Shown here: piece by piece, positions 9,550-17,583 of the stretch
Numbering within the stretch: the stretch's first letter is position 1
How the letters are laid out: the number at the start of each line of letters is the position of its first letter
NCBI GenBank assembly: GCA_040381075.1
Contig: JBEIHX010000009.1
Coordinates: 53,043-117,042, forward strand
DNA: 64,000 nt
Direction of reading: 5' to 3'
From: JBEIHX01 sp040381075
GTDB lineage: Bacteria > Pseudomonadota > Alphaproteobacteria > Caulobacterales > Aquidulcibacteraceae
The notes under the pieces: generated by a model
Databases searched by the model: none
The model's input: the letters and a program-made list of their open reading frames with translations, nothing else
What the model was told of the DNA's origin: nothing
Translations under genes and position numbers: made by a program

Positions 9550-10611
9550 ATGGTCGCTGGAAAACCTGAAGTGAGCTGGTTTTCGGCTCTGTGCGACGAC
9601 GACTACGAGTTCATGGGCGTTGCGCAGGACGCACTCAAGTCGAGCTGGGAGCACTGCCGCAACATCGTGCTGACGGCGGAAAAGAACGGCTTCGACAATG
9701 TGCTTCTGCCGTCGGGTTATCAGCTGGGAATCGACTCAACCGCCTTTGCAGCCGCGATCGCGGTGCTGGTGCGGCGCATCAAGCTGCTGCTCGCCGTGCG
9801 CACCGGGGAAATGTGGCCGCCCCAACTCGCCCGCCAGATCGCAACCATCGACCAGATCCTTGGCGGCCGGCTGACCGTCAACATCATCTCCAGCGACATG
9901 CCAGGTGAAACCCTCGCAAGCGCTCCGCGCTATCGCCGGTCGACAGAAATCGTCAGGATCGTGCGCGCATTGCTGAACGGAGAAGCGATCGACCATCAGG
10001 GCGAATTCTACACACTGAAGCTCGATCCCCCGCGCATCCGCACCGTCTCGGGAAAATCGCCGGCATTCTACTTCGGCGGGCTGTCCGAGGACGCCCGCGA
10101 GAGCTGTGCGCAGGGCTGCGATGTCTATCTGATGTGGCCCGACACCATGGGTGAAGTCAAAGCCATCATGGCGGACATGACAGCGCGCGCCGACCGGCAC
10201 GGACGCACACTGAAGTTTGGCTACCGCGTGCATGTGGTGGTGCGCGAGAGCGAAGAGGAGGCGCGCGCCGCGGCGGAGCGACTGCTGTCGAAACTCGACG
10301 CCCAGGCCGGCGCTGAAATCCGCGCCAGATCGCTCGACGCAACCTCCGCCGGGGTGCGCCGCCAGGCGGAGCTGCGCGAATCATCCCCCGGCGACGGCTA
10401 TGTCGAGGATAATCTGTGGACAGGGATTGGACGCGCGCGCTCAGGCTGCGGTGCGGCGATTGTCGGCGACCCGGACCAGGTGCTCGCCAAGCTGCAGGCC
10501 TACCAGGCGCTTGGCGTCGAGGCTTTCATTCTTTCAGGCTACCCGCATCAGGGCGAATGTGACCTCTTCGGGCGCTATGTCCTGCCGAGACTGGCGCACG
10601 GACCTCTGTAG
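9550..10611 (+). CDS. LLM-class flavin-dependent monooxygenase (SsuD-like)
   Basis: 353 residues resembling FMNH2-dependent alkanesulfonate monooxygenases: an opening EVSWFSAL strand, the NIVLTAEKNGFDNVLLP region, LLAVRTGEMWPPQLARQIATIDQILGG which forms the flavin barrel core, and NIISSDMPGE. The C-terminus carries VGDPDQVLAKLQAYQALGVEAFILSGYPH, typical of the subfamily. It needs reduced flavin from a separate reductase, which I do not see nearby. No ssuABC transporter is adjacent, so desulfonation is only one possibility. Start ATG is preceded by a G-rich GGGGGGATC. Confidence 0.85.
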   Translation: MVAGKPEVSWFSALCDDDYEFMGVAQDALKSSWEHCRNIVLTAEKNGFDNVLLPSGYQLGIDSTAFAAAIAVLVRRIKLLLAVRTGEMWPPQLARQIATIDQILGGRLTVNIISSDMPGETLASAPRYRRSTEIVRIVRALLNGEAIDHQGEFYTLKLDPPRIRTVSGKSPAFYFGGLSEDARESCAQGCDVYLMWPDTMGEVKAIMADMTARADRHGRTLKFGYRVHVVVRESEEEARAAAERLLSKLDAQAGAEIRARSLDATSAGVRRQAELRESSPGDGYVEDNLWTGIGRARSGCGAAIVGDPDQVLAKLQAYQALGVEAFILSGYPHQGECDLFGRYVLPRLAHGPL

Positions 10612-10634
10612 CCGCCGACGTCGAAGACCCCGCC

Positions 10635-11888
10635 TCAGACGCCCAGGTCAACCCAGATCTCCTTCCAGGAGTTGATGAAATTGCTGCGCACACGCCGCAT
10701 CCCGCCGGTCGGGCGCAGCTGCGGCAGGCGCGCGAACAGTTCCTCATAAGCGACCCTGATCTGCAGTTCGGCGAGGCGCTGCCCGAGGCATACGTGCTGG
10801 CCCGAGCCAAAGCCAACATGCCTGGGTGACAGGGGATCGACAAAACGGGCGGGATTGAAGTCGCCGGGCGCGGCGAAGACGTCCGGGTCGCGGTTGCCCG
10901 CTGCATACCACATAACGATCTTGTCGCCCGCCCTTATGGACCTGCCGCCAAGTTCGACATCGCGCGTGGCGGTGCGGCGCATGTGCTGCACCGGAGTCAC
11001 ATAGCGCACAATCTCCTGCGCGCAGCTGCGCATGAGGCCAGGGTCAGCCATCACGCCTGCACGCGCAGCCGGGAAGCGGTCAAACGCCAGAAGCGCCCCG
11101 GAAAGGGAGTTCCGGGTAGTCTCATTGCCCGCCACCACCATAAGGATGAAGGTGGCGAGGTACTTGCCGGGGGATATCGGCGCGCCGTCCGCCTGCGCGC
11201 TGGCCAGCATGGAGATGAGATCCGGCCCTGGATTCCTTTCACGCTCAGTCCGCAGGGCGAAGGAATAGGCGACCATTTCCTGGATCTTGGCGTCGATGTA
11301 GGCCTGGTTTGGCCGCAGCTCAGGATCCTCCTCGGCGACCACGGCGTTGGACCACTCAAAGAGCTTGTCGCCATCGCTCATGCTGACGCCGAACAGCTCG
11401 GCGAGGGTCTGGATCGCATAGGGAGCGGCGAAGGCGTCGACGAAGTTGACCGGCGCCCGACCGCCATCGACGTACTGCGCGATCATGGACTCAATCAGCC
11501 GAACGCCGCGTGCGCGGATCCCCGCCTCCATCTCCTTCAGCCGCTGCGGGGTGAATCCCGGCATGAGCATGATGCGATATCCAAGATGCTCCGGCGGATC
11601 CATCGAGATCATCGACGTCTCCACCGCATCGCCGGCCACGTCATTCTCGTTGAAGATGCGATGACCGCCATTGCTGCGGGCCGACGAGAAAACGCCTGGA
11701 TCGGTCGAGACGCGAACAATGTCGTGGTATCGCGTCAGCGCCCAGAAACCCGGCCCGTCAGCCTCGCTGTTCCAGTACACGGGATCGTGTTCACGCAGCC
11801 ACGCAAACAGATCGTGCGGCGTATCGGACAGATAGAGATCCGCGTCCTTGAGGTCGATCCGTTCCAGGCCGCGCGGAATCAGGCTCAT
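10635..11888 (-). CDS. Cytochrome P450
   Basis: 417 residues, normal for a soluble bacterial P450. The oxygen-activating I-helix is AGNETTR, the K-helix ExxR is EIVR, and the haem-ligand loop is FGSGQHVCLGQRLAE with the cysteine near residue 360. The SMDPPEHLGYR motif upstream is common in steroid/terpene-type bacterial P450s. A ferredoxin and reductase partner is not visible next to it. Convergent with the LLM enzyme, 23 bases apart. Confidence 0.93.
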   Translation of the reverse strand: MSLIPRGLERIDLKDADLYLSDTPHDLFAWLREHDPVYWNSEADGPGFWALTRYHDIVRVSTDPGVFSSARSNGGHRIFNENDVAGDAVETSMISMDPPEHLGYRIMLMPGFTPQRLKEMEAGIRARGVRLIESMIAQYVDGGRAPVNFVDAFAAPYAIQTLAELFGVSMSDGDKLFEWSNAVVAEEDPELRPNQAYIDAKIQEMVAYSFALRTERERNPGPDLISMLASAQADGAPISPGKYLATFILMVVAGNETTRNSLSGALLAFDRFPAARAGVMADPGLMRSCAQEIVRYVTPVQHMRRTATRDVELGGRSIRAGDKIVMWYAAGNRDPDVFAAPGDFNPARFVDPLSPRHVGFGSGQHVCLGQRLAELQIRVAYEELFARLPQLRPTGGMRRVRSNFINSWKEIWVDLGV

Positions 11889-12003
11889 GGCGCTTGCTCC
11901 TCAGACATTCCTCACACCCCTGCGCCCAAAACCCGGGGTGAGCAGCGATGCGCACACGTCAGCGCCCACGCGCGGCGCGCATGCGCATCCAAATCACCCA
12001 ATA

Positions 12004-12078
12004 CCCACTCACCCAGAACCCACTCACCCAGAACCCAGTCATCCGGGATCCAGTCATCCGGGATCCAGTCATCCGGGG
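12004..12078. repeat. Tandem repeat, 15-bp unit, 5 copies in two subtypes
   Basis: Two copies of CCCACTCACCCAGAA (12004, 12019) run directly into three copies of CCCAGTCATCCGGGA (12034, 12049, 12064) in the same 15-bp register, with decayed copies on both sides. It lies between the P450 start and the first methyltransferase stop. Confidence 0.85.
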
Positions 12079-12138
12079 GCCCATGATTCTGGAGCCCAAT
12101 CGTCAAGGTCCTTCAGGCCAGCAGGGGTGTGCGCGATC

Positions 12139-13104
12139 CTAGCCCGCCGGTTTGCGAAACAACAGCGTCATGCGATCGCTTTCGCCGATCGCCAGATAGG
12201 GCGCGTGGTCAAACGTCGGATCCGGCGGGCGGCCAAGGGGAGAGCTGCGCAGCGTCGGCGGCAGCGTCCAGACTCCAAACGGATGATCAGCCGTGTCGCG
12301 TGCATTCGCGTTGACCTGCGATCTGTCGATCAGTTCAAACCCGGCATCAGCTGCGAGCCGGATGACATAGTCCTCCGCAACATAGCCGGAACCGGCCTTT
12401 GGATCCTGTTCGCGACCGGGCGGCAGACGGTGTTCCTCAAGTCCGAGAAGTCCGCCTGGCTTCAGCGCCCGGTAGAAGCTGCGGAACACATCGTCTGCAT
12501 ACCCCTGCGCCATCCAGTTGTGGACATTTCGAAAAGTGAGCACGGCGTCGACGGACGCGTCAGGCGCGATGTCCAGGCGCGTGCGCGACAGCGCTGAAAG
12601 CGTGATGTCGCCGTACCGGCTGGGATTTGCGACAAAGGTCTGGCGATAAGCCTCGGTAACGCGCACAGCGGATGGACGCGCCGAGGCCGCATCGAAATGG
12701 GCCGCGTAAAGCTTGCCGCCGCCCGATTTCAGAAAAGGCGCCAAAATCGCCGTGTACCATCCGCCCCCCGGCCAGGCTTCGACGATCGTCATATCGGGCC
12801 GGATCCGGAAAAAACGGAGCGTTTCAACGGGATGACGCCACAGATCGCGGGCGGGATCGATGCGCCAGGGGCCCGCAGCGGCCTCTTCAAGGCTCAACGC
12901 CGCCTGGCGCGACGCCGGCGGCTGCACAGCCGTCGCGCCGGCCGGGGGAGCAGCGCCATGCGTGCGCCCCTCCCCGACCGCGCTGCCTGGGCTTCGCGCA
13001 TCCCGGGGATCGGACGCCGCCTGCGGGCGGGCCTGCGGCGCGCCGACGGCCGCACAGGCGAGGCCAGCGACCACGCCGACAAGGCCAATGAAGCCAGAGC
13101 GCAT
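12139..13104 (-). CDS. Exported class I methyltransferase-fold protein, copy 1
   Basis: 321 residues: signal peptide (MRSGFIGLVG... to about residue 22), an Ala/Pro-rich linker, then a Rossmann methyltransferase domain of the COG4798 kind. Motif I is VEAWPGGGWYTAIL, and the fold continues with LTFRNVHNWMAQG, ALKPGGLLGLEEH and a C-terminal HPFGVWTLPP. About 60-70 percent of the core is shared by eye with the next gene, so the pair is a tandem duplication. Methyl transfer is a fold-based guess; an exported location is unusual for a SAM enzyme because SAM is cytoplasmic. Confidence 0.78.
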   Translation of the reverse strand: MRSGFIGLVGVVAGLACAAVGAPQARPQAASDPRDARSPGSAVGEGRTHGAAPPAGATAVQPPASRQAALSLEEAAAGPWRIDPARDLWRHPVETLRFFRIRPDMTIVEAWPGGGWYTAILAPFLKSGGGKLYAAHFDAASARPSAVRVTEAYRQTFVANPSRYGDITLSALSRTRLDIAPDASVDAVLTFRNVHNWMAQGYADDVFRSFYRALKPGGLLGLEEHRLPPGREQDPKAGSGYVAEDYVIRLAADAGFELIDRSQVNANARDTADHPFGVWTLPPTLRSSPLGRPPDPTFDHAPYLAIGESDRMTLLFRKPAG

Positions 13105-13186
13105 GTCACCCTCCCCTGCGACAGCGCAATGCTACGCGCTTCATCCGGAGCGTCAAACCGGGCGTGGGCGCCCAGCGGGCGGGGCG

Positions 13187-14206
13187 CTACGGCGGCGCCG
13201 CGGCCGTCGGCCCAGGCCGGGCTGGATCGCGCCCCGCAAGCGGCTTGCGGAACTTGAGCGTCATCCGGTCACTCTCCCCGATCATGCGATAAGGGGTCTG
13301 GTCGAAGGTCGGGTCCGCAGGCAGGCCAGGAGCGGACGTGCGCAGAACCGGCGGCAGCGTCCACACGCCGAAGGGGTGATCGCGCGTATCGGCAGGATTG
13401 GCGTTGATCTCCGACTCCGCAACGAACTCAAATCCGGCGTCGAGCGCCAGACGCTTCATATAGGCGACCTGGACATACCCGTCGCGGGCCTGCGGATCCT
13501 GCTCCCCGCTCGCCGCTGCGCGATGTTCCTCCACCCCGAGCACGCCCCCGGGCTTGAGCACCCGATAGAAGTCATGGAACGCCTTGTCCGCCCAGCCGGC
13601 AGCCATCCAGTTGTGCACGTTACGGAACGTCATGACCAGATCGACGGAATTGTCGGCGGCCGGTGGCGGCGCATCACGGGACAGCACGCTGAGGACCGGC
13701 GACCCGTACAGATCGGGGTCGCCCAGGAAACGGTCCTGGAAGGACTGCACCGCCTTACGCTGATTGGCGCCTCCGGCCTGCCCATCGAAGTGGGCGACGA
13801 TCAGCCGGCCGCCGCCGCGATGCAGATAGGGGGCAAGGATCGATGTATACCAGCCCGCCCCTGGCCACGCCTCCAGAACGGTCATGTCCGGGCGCAGACC
13901 GACGAAAGCGAGCGTCTGCGTCGGATGGCGCCAGCGGTCGCGCTCGGGTTCAATCCGCCATGCGCCGGCGATCGCCCAGGGGAGGGACCCAATCTTCGGC
14001 TGGCCATAAATTTCCTCCGGCGGGCCATTGGCCGTCTGTGACGCCGGCTGCGCGCCCTGAACCCCGCGCGACGGCCAGTAAGCCGGCTCATCGGCCGCAG
14101 GCGCCGCGCGGGCCGTCCCTGCGTTGGCCGGCGCGGCCAAGCCGACCCAGGACAGCATCCCCGCCAGGACCGCTGCAATCGTCACATCGTGTGCGCGTCG
14201 GGCCAT
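13187..14206 (-). CDS. Exported class I methyltransferase-fold protein, copy 2
   Basis: 339 residues from ATG 14206: signal peptide ending about PANAG, a linker, then the same domain as copy 1 with VEAWPGAGWYTSIL, MTFRNVHNWMAAG, LKPGGVLGVEEH, RDHPFGVWTLPP and ESDRMTLKFRKP. The frame is open much further upstream, but that part is antisense to hsp20 and its leader and has no methyltransferase features, so the inner ATG giving a signal peptide is preferred. Copy 2 is upstream of copy 1 on the same strand with an 82-base gap, so co-transcription is likely. Function as for copy 1 is uncertain. Confidence 0.78.
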   Translation of the reverse strand: MARRAHDVTIAAVLAGMLSWVGLAAPANAGTARAAPAADEPAYWPSRGVQGAQPASQTANGPPEEIYGQPKIGSLPWAIAGAWRIEPERDRWRHPTQTLAFVGLRPDMTVLEAWPGAGWYTSILAPYLHRGGGRLIVAHFDGQAGGANQRKAVQSFQDRFLGDPDLYGSPVLSVLSRDAPPPAADNSVDLVMTFRNVHNWMAAGWADKAFHDFYRVLKPGGVLGVEEHRAAASGEQDPQARDGYVQVAYMKRLALDAGFEFVAESEINANPADTRDHPFGVWTLPPVLRTSAPGLPADPTFDQTPYRMIGESDRMTLKFRKPLAGRDPARPGPTAAAPP

Positions 14207-14333
14207 GGAACTCCAGCCTGCCTTGGCGAGGGAGCGTAACCAAGACTGCGCGCCACGCAATGGCGCAAAGACTGACACGCCGCCTGCCGCGCGCCATGGC
14301 GCGGGACTCTCGGGAAACTGACCCATTGCAGCC

Positions 14334-14361
14334 CTTGAACGTGCAAAACCGGCGCCCACAT
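14334..14361 (+). promoter_or_regulatory. Sigma-32-type heat-shock promoter for hsp20
   Basis: CTTGAAC at 14334-14340 and CCCACAT at 14355-14361 are separated by 14 bases, close to the RpoH consensus CTTGAA plus CCCCAT. It lies about 100 bases before the hsp20 start, and rpoH itself is in this window. Confidence 0.6.
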
Positions 14362-14367
14362 GGAGAC

Positions 14368-14461
14368 GGTGCGGCGCTGCAGTGACGGGCCGCACGCGCC
14401 GCGCAGCCTTCGGGAGCGTGAGGCGCATCATCAACCCATGTTGCTCGCTGGAGGACATGTC
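14368..14461 (+). promoter_or_regulatory. ROSE-like RNA thermometer in the hsp20 leader
   Basis: The roughly 94-base leader between the predicted promoter and ATG ends in TTGCTCGCTGGAGGACAT (14441-14458). A TTGCT anti-Shine-Dalgarno placed a few bases before GGAGGA is the diagnostic 3' hairpin of ROSE elements upstream of alphaproteobacterial small heat-shock genes, where it masks the ribosome site until temperature rises. GCGCC/GGCGC pairing further upstream (about 14398-14425) could form another helix. Inferred from motif and position; no folding was computed. Confidence 0.6.
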
Positions 14462-14935
14462 ATGGCGCAATTCGACGCAAATCCCCTGTATCGCACGCTG
14501 GTTGGTTTTGACCGGCTTGCCAACCTCATCGACCAGGCAGCACGCTATGAGAGCGCGCCCGGTTATCCTCCCTACAATATTGAAAAGCTCGGCGATGACC
14601 AATTCCGTATTGAAATCGCGGTTGCTGGCTTCAGGGAAGAAGAGCTCGTCATTGAGCTGAAGGATCAGACGCTGTTCGTCTCCGGCAAGAAACAGCCGGT
14701 GGAGGAAGGCCGGACATTCCTGCATCGCGGGATTGCGGAGCGCTCGTTTGAACGCCGCTTCCAGCTCGCCGATCATGTTCTCGTGACTGACGCCGGCCTT
14801 GAAAACGGACTGCTGGTCATAAAACTCGTACGTGAACTGCCGGAGGCGTCCAAGCCGCGACGCATCGCGATCAAGACGTCCCCCCCGGAGACCCCGAAAG
14901 TGGTCGACGCAAAGCCCGGCTCAAAGGCCGCGTAA
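14462..14935 (+). CDS. Small heat-shock protein, Hsp20/IbpA family
   Basis: 157 residues. The N-terminus FDANPLYRTLVGFDRLANLI matches the IbpA/HspA class; the alpha-crystallin domain runs from YNIEKLGDDQFRIEIAVAGF through ERSFERRFQLADHV to GLLVIKLVRELPE, and the oligomerisation I-x-I tail is RRIAIK. It is an ATP-independent holdase for unfolding proteins in the cytoplasm. Start ATG 14462 is set by GGAGGA and by the ROSE-like hairpin; an in-frame ATG at 14438 falls inside the thermometer. Likely controlled both by RpoH and by RNA melting. Followed by a strong hairpin terminator. Confidence 0.93.
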   Translation: MAQFDANPLYRTLVGFDRLANLIDQAARYESAPGYPPYNIEKLGDDQFRIEIAVAGFREEELVIELKDQTLFVSGKKQPVEEGRTFLHRGIAERSFERRFQLADHVLVTDAGLENGLLVIKLVRELPEASKPRRIAIKTSPPETPKVVDAKPGSKAA

Positions 14936-14951
14936 CGCGTCGATCCGCGCA

Positions 14952-14984
14952 AAGGCCCGCCGGCTCCCTCCCCCGGCGGGCCTT
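14952..14984. terminator. Strong hairpin terminator after hsp20
   Basis: AAGGCCCGCCGG (14952-14963) and CCGGCGGGCCTT (14973-14984) form a perfect 12-bp stem with a 9-base loop, 17 bases after the hsp20 stop and between convergent genes, so it can serve both strands. Confidence 0.75.
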
Positions 14985-15005
14985 GCTGCGTGCGTGAAGA
15001 CCGGT

Positions 15006-15914
15006 TCAGCCAGGCCCCACGAGAAGGGTCGGGCAGCCATGCGTCCGTGTGCGAACCGTCGCGACCGACGTGCCTGGCTTGAGGCCTGGCCGCACAGGCG
15101 AAACATCGAAGCCGGCCGCCCCAAGGCGGTTGCGCACCGCCGCGACATCGGCGACCCGCCAGCAGAACCCCCACAGCCGGTCAGCGCCATCAGGCGGGCC
15201 ATGCCCAGGCCGATGCGCGACTTCCAGGGTAAGTGCGCCAAGACGGAAATACAGGAGCTGGGCGCCTGCAACCGCGCGATCGAGCGCAAGCCGCAAACCC
15301 AGACGCGCGCCGAAAAGTGCAAGCGAACGATCCGGATCGGCGCTCTGCACCACCAACTGGTCGAGGTCCACCACCGGATCTGGACCGCAGACTGTCGACA
15401 GCTGCAGGCGCGCGCTGCGCCGATCGGTTTCGATCACGAACAGTCTGAGGCCCGCCGCATGCGGGCCGGTCGCACGGGTGCGCAGCCATTGCCTGACGTC
15501 AGTCCCTGGTCTGATGCCTGGTCCAGGCCGGACGCCCGCGCAGCGAAGGTCGGTGCTTGAGCCGGGCGCAATTGGCTCTGGCGCCAGACCACGGCGTTCC
15601 AGCAGACGGCGTGCGGCTTCGATGTCGCCAGTCTCAAACACCATGCTGGCCGGCCCCTCGCCCTGCGCGGCAAGGGTCTTGCGGATACGATCGCCGAGCG
15701 GCCCCTCGCCCTGCGCGCCAAGAAGTTCGAAACTGAGGGCCGGAAAGGTGAACATGCCCGATGCGACGCCGGCGGCGGGATCAGCCGCGCGCCAGCTTTC
15801 GTGACAGGCGAACAGGGCTCGATAATCATCAATCGCCTGCTCCAAATCGGCGACCAGGACGACAACGTGGTCAAGCCGCTCAACAGGCGCGGCAGTCCCT
15901 GAAGACCCGCTCAC
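15006..15914 (-). CDS. VOC (glyoxalase/bleomycin-resistance fold) protein
   Basis: 302 residues with two vicinal-oxygen-chelate modules: the first begins LDHVVVLVADLEQAIDDYRALF (about residue 14), the second begins VDLDQLVVQSADPDRSLALFGARLGL (about residue 182). The first module resembles Glyoxalase_3-like domains. Metal ligands cannot be assigned safely, so activity is open. The GTG start overlaps the stop of the upstream gene by four bases (GTGA), implying translational coupling to the alanine-rich protein. Confidence 0.75.
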   Translation of the reverse strand: MSGSSGTAAPVERLDHVVVLVADLEQAIDDYRALFACHESWRAADPAAGVASGMFTFPALSFELLGAQGEGPLGDRIRKTLAAQGEGPASMVFETGDIEAARRLLERRGLAPEPIAPGSSTDLRCAGVRPGPGIRPGTDVRQWLRTRATGPHAAGLRLFVIETDRRSARLQLSTVCGPDPVVDLDQLVVQSADPDRSLALFGARLGLRLALDRAVAGAQLLYFRLGALTLEVAHRPGHGPPDGADRLWGFCWRVADVAAVRNRLGAAGFDVSPVRPGLKPGTSVATVRTRTHGCPTLLVGPG

Positions 15915-16570
15915 CAGGGCGTCGCAGATTGGGGCGTCGCAGATTGGGGCGTCGCAGATTGGGGCGTCGCAGATTGGGATGCTTCTGATTGGGGCGCTTG
16001 CGGGGCAGCTGGGGACGGCGCATCTCCAGCCTTGAGGATGACAGCCGGGCCGCCGTGACCGGGCGTAATCATCACTCGGCTGACGGCGACGGCGTCCGGA
16101 GAAAACTCAAGAGAGATCGCCCGAGCTCCGCCGTCCTCCTGCGGGGTCTCCACACAGCTCACAGCCGCCACCCCGGCGCGCCGCGCCGGGGCCATGGTGG
16201 CCAGCGCCGGCGTACACGCCGCCAGACCTGCGTTCTCCGCTCGGGCGAGGTCCGCAATAAGCCCTGCCTTCGTTCCCTCGGCAAGCGCGCGCGCGGTCAC
16301 GCCGGCGAATGCATCGGCTGCATCATCGCTGCGTGCGGCGTCATCCAGGATCTCGGCGCCGGCCCGCCCGCGCTTTGCGTGCATGATTGCGTCAATCGTG
16401 TCACCGATCGACCCGACGTCGGCGACGGCCCATCCGGCCGGCCCAAAGTCGGCGTCGAAGGGACTCCAGCGCAGCAGTGCGCCTGGCAGCGCGAGGGCGA
16501 GGGCGACAAACCAGATCCAGCGCGGCGGTCCGCGGCGGGCGGGGGCGATTGACGGTTCGATATGGGCCAT
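15911..16570 (-). CDS. Single-pass membrane/exported protein with C-terminal QSATP repeats, unknown function
   Basis: 219 residues. A basic N-terminus with one hydrophobic segment (WIWFVALALALPGALL, about 18-33) suggests a signal anchor; the rest is Ala-rich with two cysteines (about residues 118 and 139). The last about 25 residues are QSATP repeated four times plus a decayed copy, encoded by a 15-bp DNA tandem array. I do not recognise a family. It is the first gene of a GTGA-coupled pair with the VOC gene. Confidence 0.65.
   Translation of the reverse strand: MAHIEPSIAPARRGPPRWIWFVALALALPGALLRWSPFDADFGPAGWAVADVGSIGDTIDAIMHAKRGRAGAEILDDAARSDDAADAFAGVTARALAEGTKAGLIADLARAENAGLAACTPALATMAPARRAGVAAVSCVETPQEDGGARAISLEFSPDAVAVSRVMITPGHGGPAVILKAGDAPSPAAPQAPQSEASQSATPQSATPQSATPQSATPW
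15916..15975. repeat. Tandem repeat inside coding sequence, 15-bp unit, 4 copies
   Basis: GGGGCGTCGCAGATT repeated at 15916, 15931, 15946 and 15961 (first copy AGGGC...), followed by a decayed fifth copy to 15990. Read on the minus strand it encodes the QSATP pentapeptide repeat and runs right to the stop codon. Confidence 0.9.
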
Positions 16571-16685
16571 GACGGCGATCCCTCACGCGCTGGCGCGCCG
16601 GCCCACGAGGCCGGTCTGGTAGCGAGGGCGCCACTCTGCAACAGCGGCGTCGATAGGCAAAGGCCCGGCGCCCCGGGTCCGGCGC

Positions 16686-16727
16686 CCCAGGAAAGGCGAC
16701 CCAGGAAAGGCGACCCAGGAAAGGCGC
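16686..16727. repeat. Tandem repeat, 14-bp unit, 3 copies
   Basis: CCCAGGAAAGGCGA at 16686, 16700 and 16714 (last base changed), in the divergent gap between the QSATP-repeat protein and the 2-TM protein. Confidence 0.85.
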
Positions 16728-16815
16728 GCAATGTCGAAAAGACTTGCCAGCTGCCGGTCGCAACGCCGACACGCTGGCTCCTCGCCACCCGCCTGGGCCC
16801 GGAGCACGCAAGGCC

Positions 16816-17511
16816 ATGACGCAGCCGCCACGCCAGACCGGGGACCCGCAGGGTGCGCACGCTCAGGGCGGCGAACCGGCGGCGGGCGGCAGTCACCGCT
16901 CAGGCCAAGGGTCGCCGGTCCGCAGGCTGCCGGCGCGGCTGGAGCAGGCGCTGGCGGCGTCCCTGGACGGGGCGCAGGCCCTCGACACGGCGCAGCCAGA
17001 CCTGCGCCAGGCATGGCGACGCACGCTGCCGGTGTTCCTGTTCGCCGTGGTGTTCTGCCTCGTTCTGGCCCCGCTCAGCGCCGCCGCACTGATCACGGGC
17101 CTGCGCCCGGCGGTTGAGGGGCGCCCAGGTCCGGTTTTTGCGGGATGGTTTCTGCTCACGATCGCAGCGCCTCTCGCTGCAGCAGGTCTGTGCATGCTCG
17201 CCGCGCCCCTTCTCGCCCTGCGCAACGCCAAAGCGACAGTCTATGCGCTGGGCGCGCATGAGGTGCTGGAGGTGGTTGCGGACGGGCGGCGGGTGCAGAT
17301 CCGCAGGCTCCGCTACGCCGATGTCAAGGACGCCGCCGCGCTGATACGCTCGAACGGCGCCGGTGATCTCATCCTGCGCCACGGCCCGAGCGACGATCGC
17401 GGCCGGCGCGCAATGTTCGTGCTGCGCGGCCTCAGTGACCCCGAGGCCTGGCGGAACATAATCGAAGGGCATATGCCGGCGCAGGACGACCGGAACGCCG
17501 AGGCCGGTTGA
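16816..17511 (+). CDS. Two-TM membrane protein with possible PH-like cytoplasmic domain
   Basis: 231 residues from ATG 16816. A Gly/Gln-rich N-terminal tail and amphipathic helix (LPARLEQALAASLDGA) precede two hydrophobic segments at about 71-95 and 107-132. The C-terminal 90 residues (YALGAHEVLEVV, VQIRRLRYADV, DLILRHG, RAMFVLRGLSDPEAWRNIIE) have the strand-rich pattern with a closing helix seen in bacterial PH-like domains. This is a pattern reading, not a firm family match. The gene lies 72 bases before the SLOG-type protein in the same direction, so the two may form one unit. Confidence 0.6.
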   Translation: MTQPPRQTGDPQGAHAQGGEPAAGGSHRSGQGSPVRRLPARLEQALAASLDGAQALDTAQPDLRQAWRRTLPVFLFAVVFCLVLAPLSAAALITGLRPAVEGRPGPVFAGWFLLTIAAPLAAAGLCMLAAPLLALRNAKATVYALGAHEVLEVVADGRRVQIRRLRYADVKDAAALIRSNGAGDLILRHGPSDDRGRRAMFVLRGLSDPEAWRNIIEGHMPAQDDRNAEAG

Positions 17512-17583
17512 CGCCAGGCCCCCGCGACAGACCGGACAGGAGCGTGCTAGCAGGGCGGCGATGTGAGTGATGCAGATGGTTGA

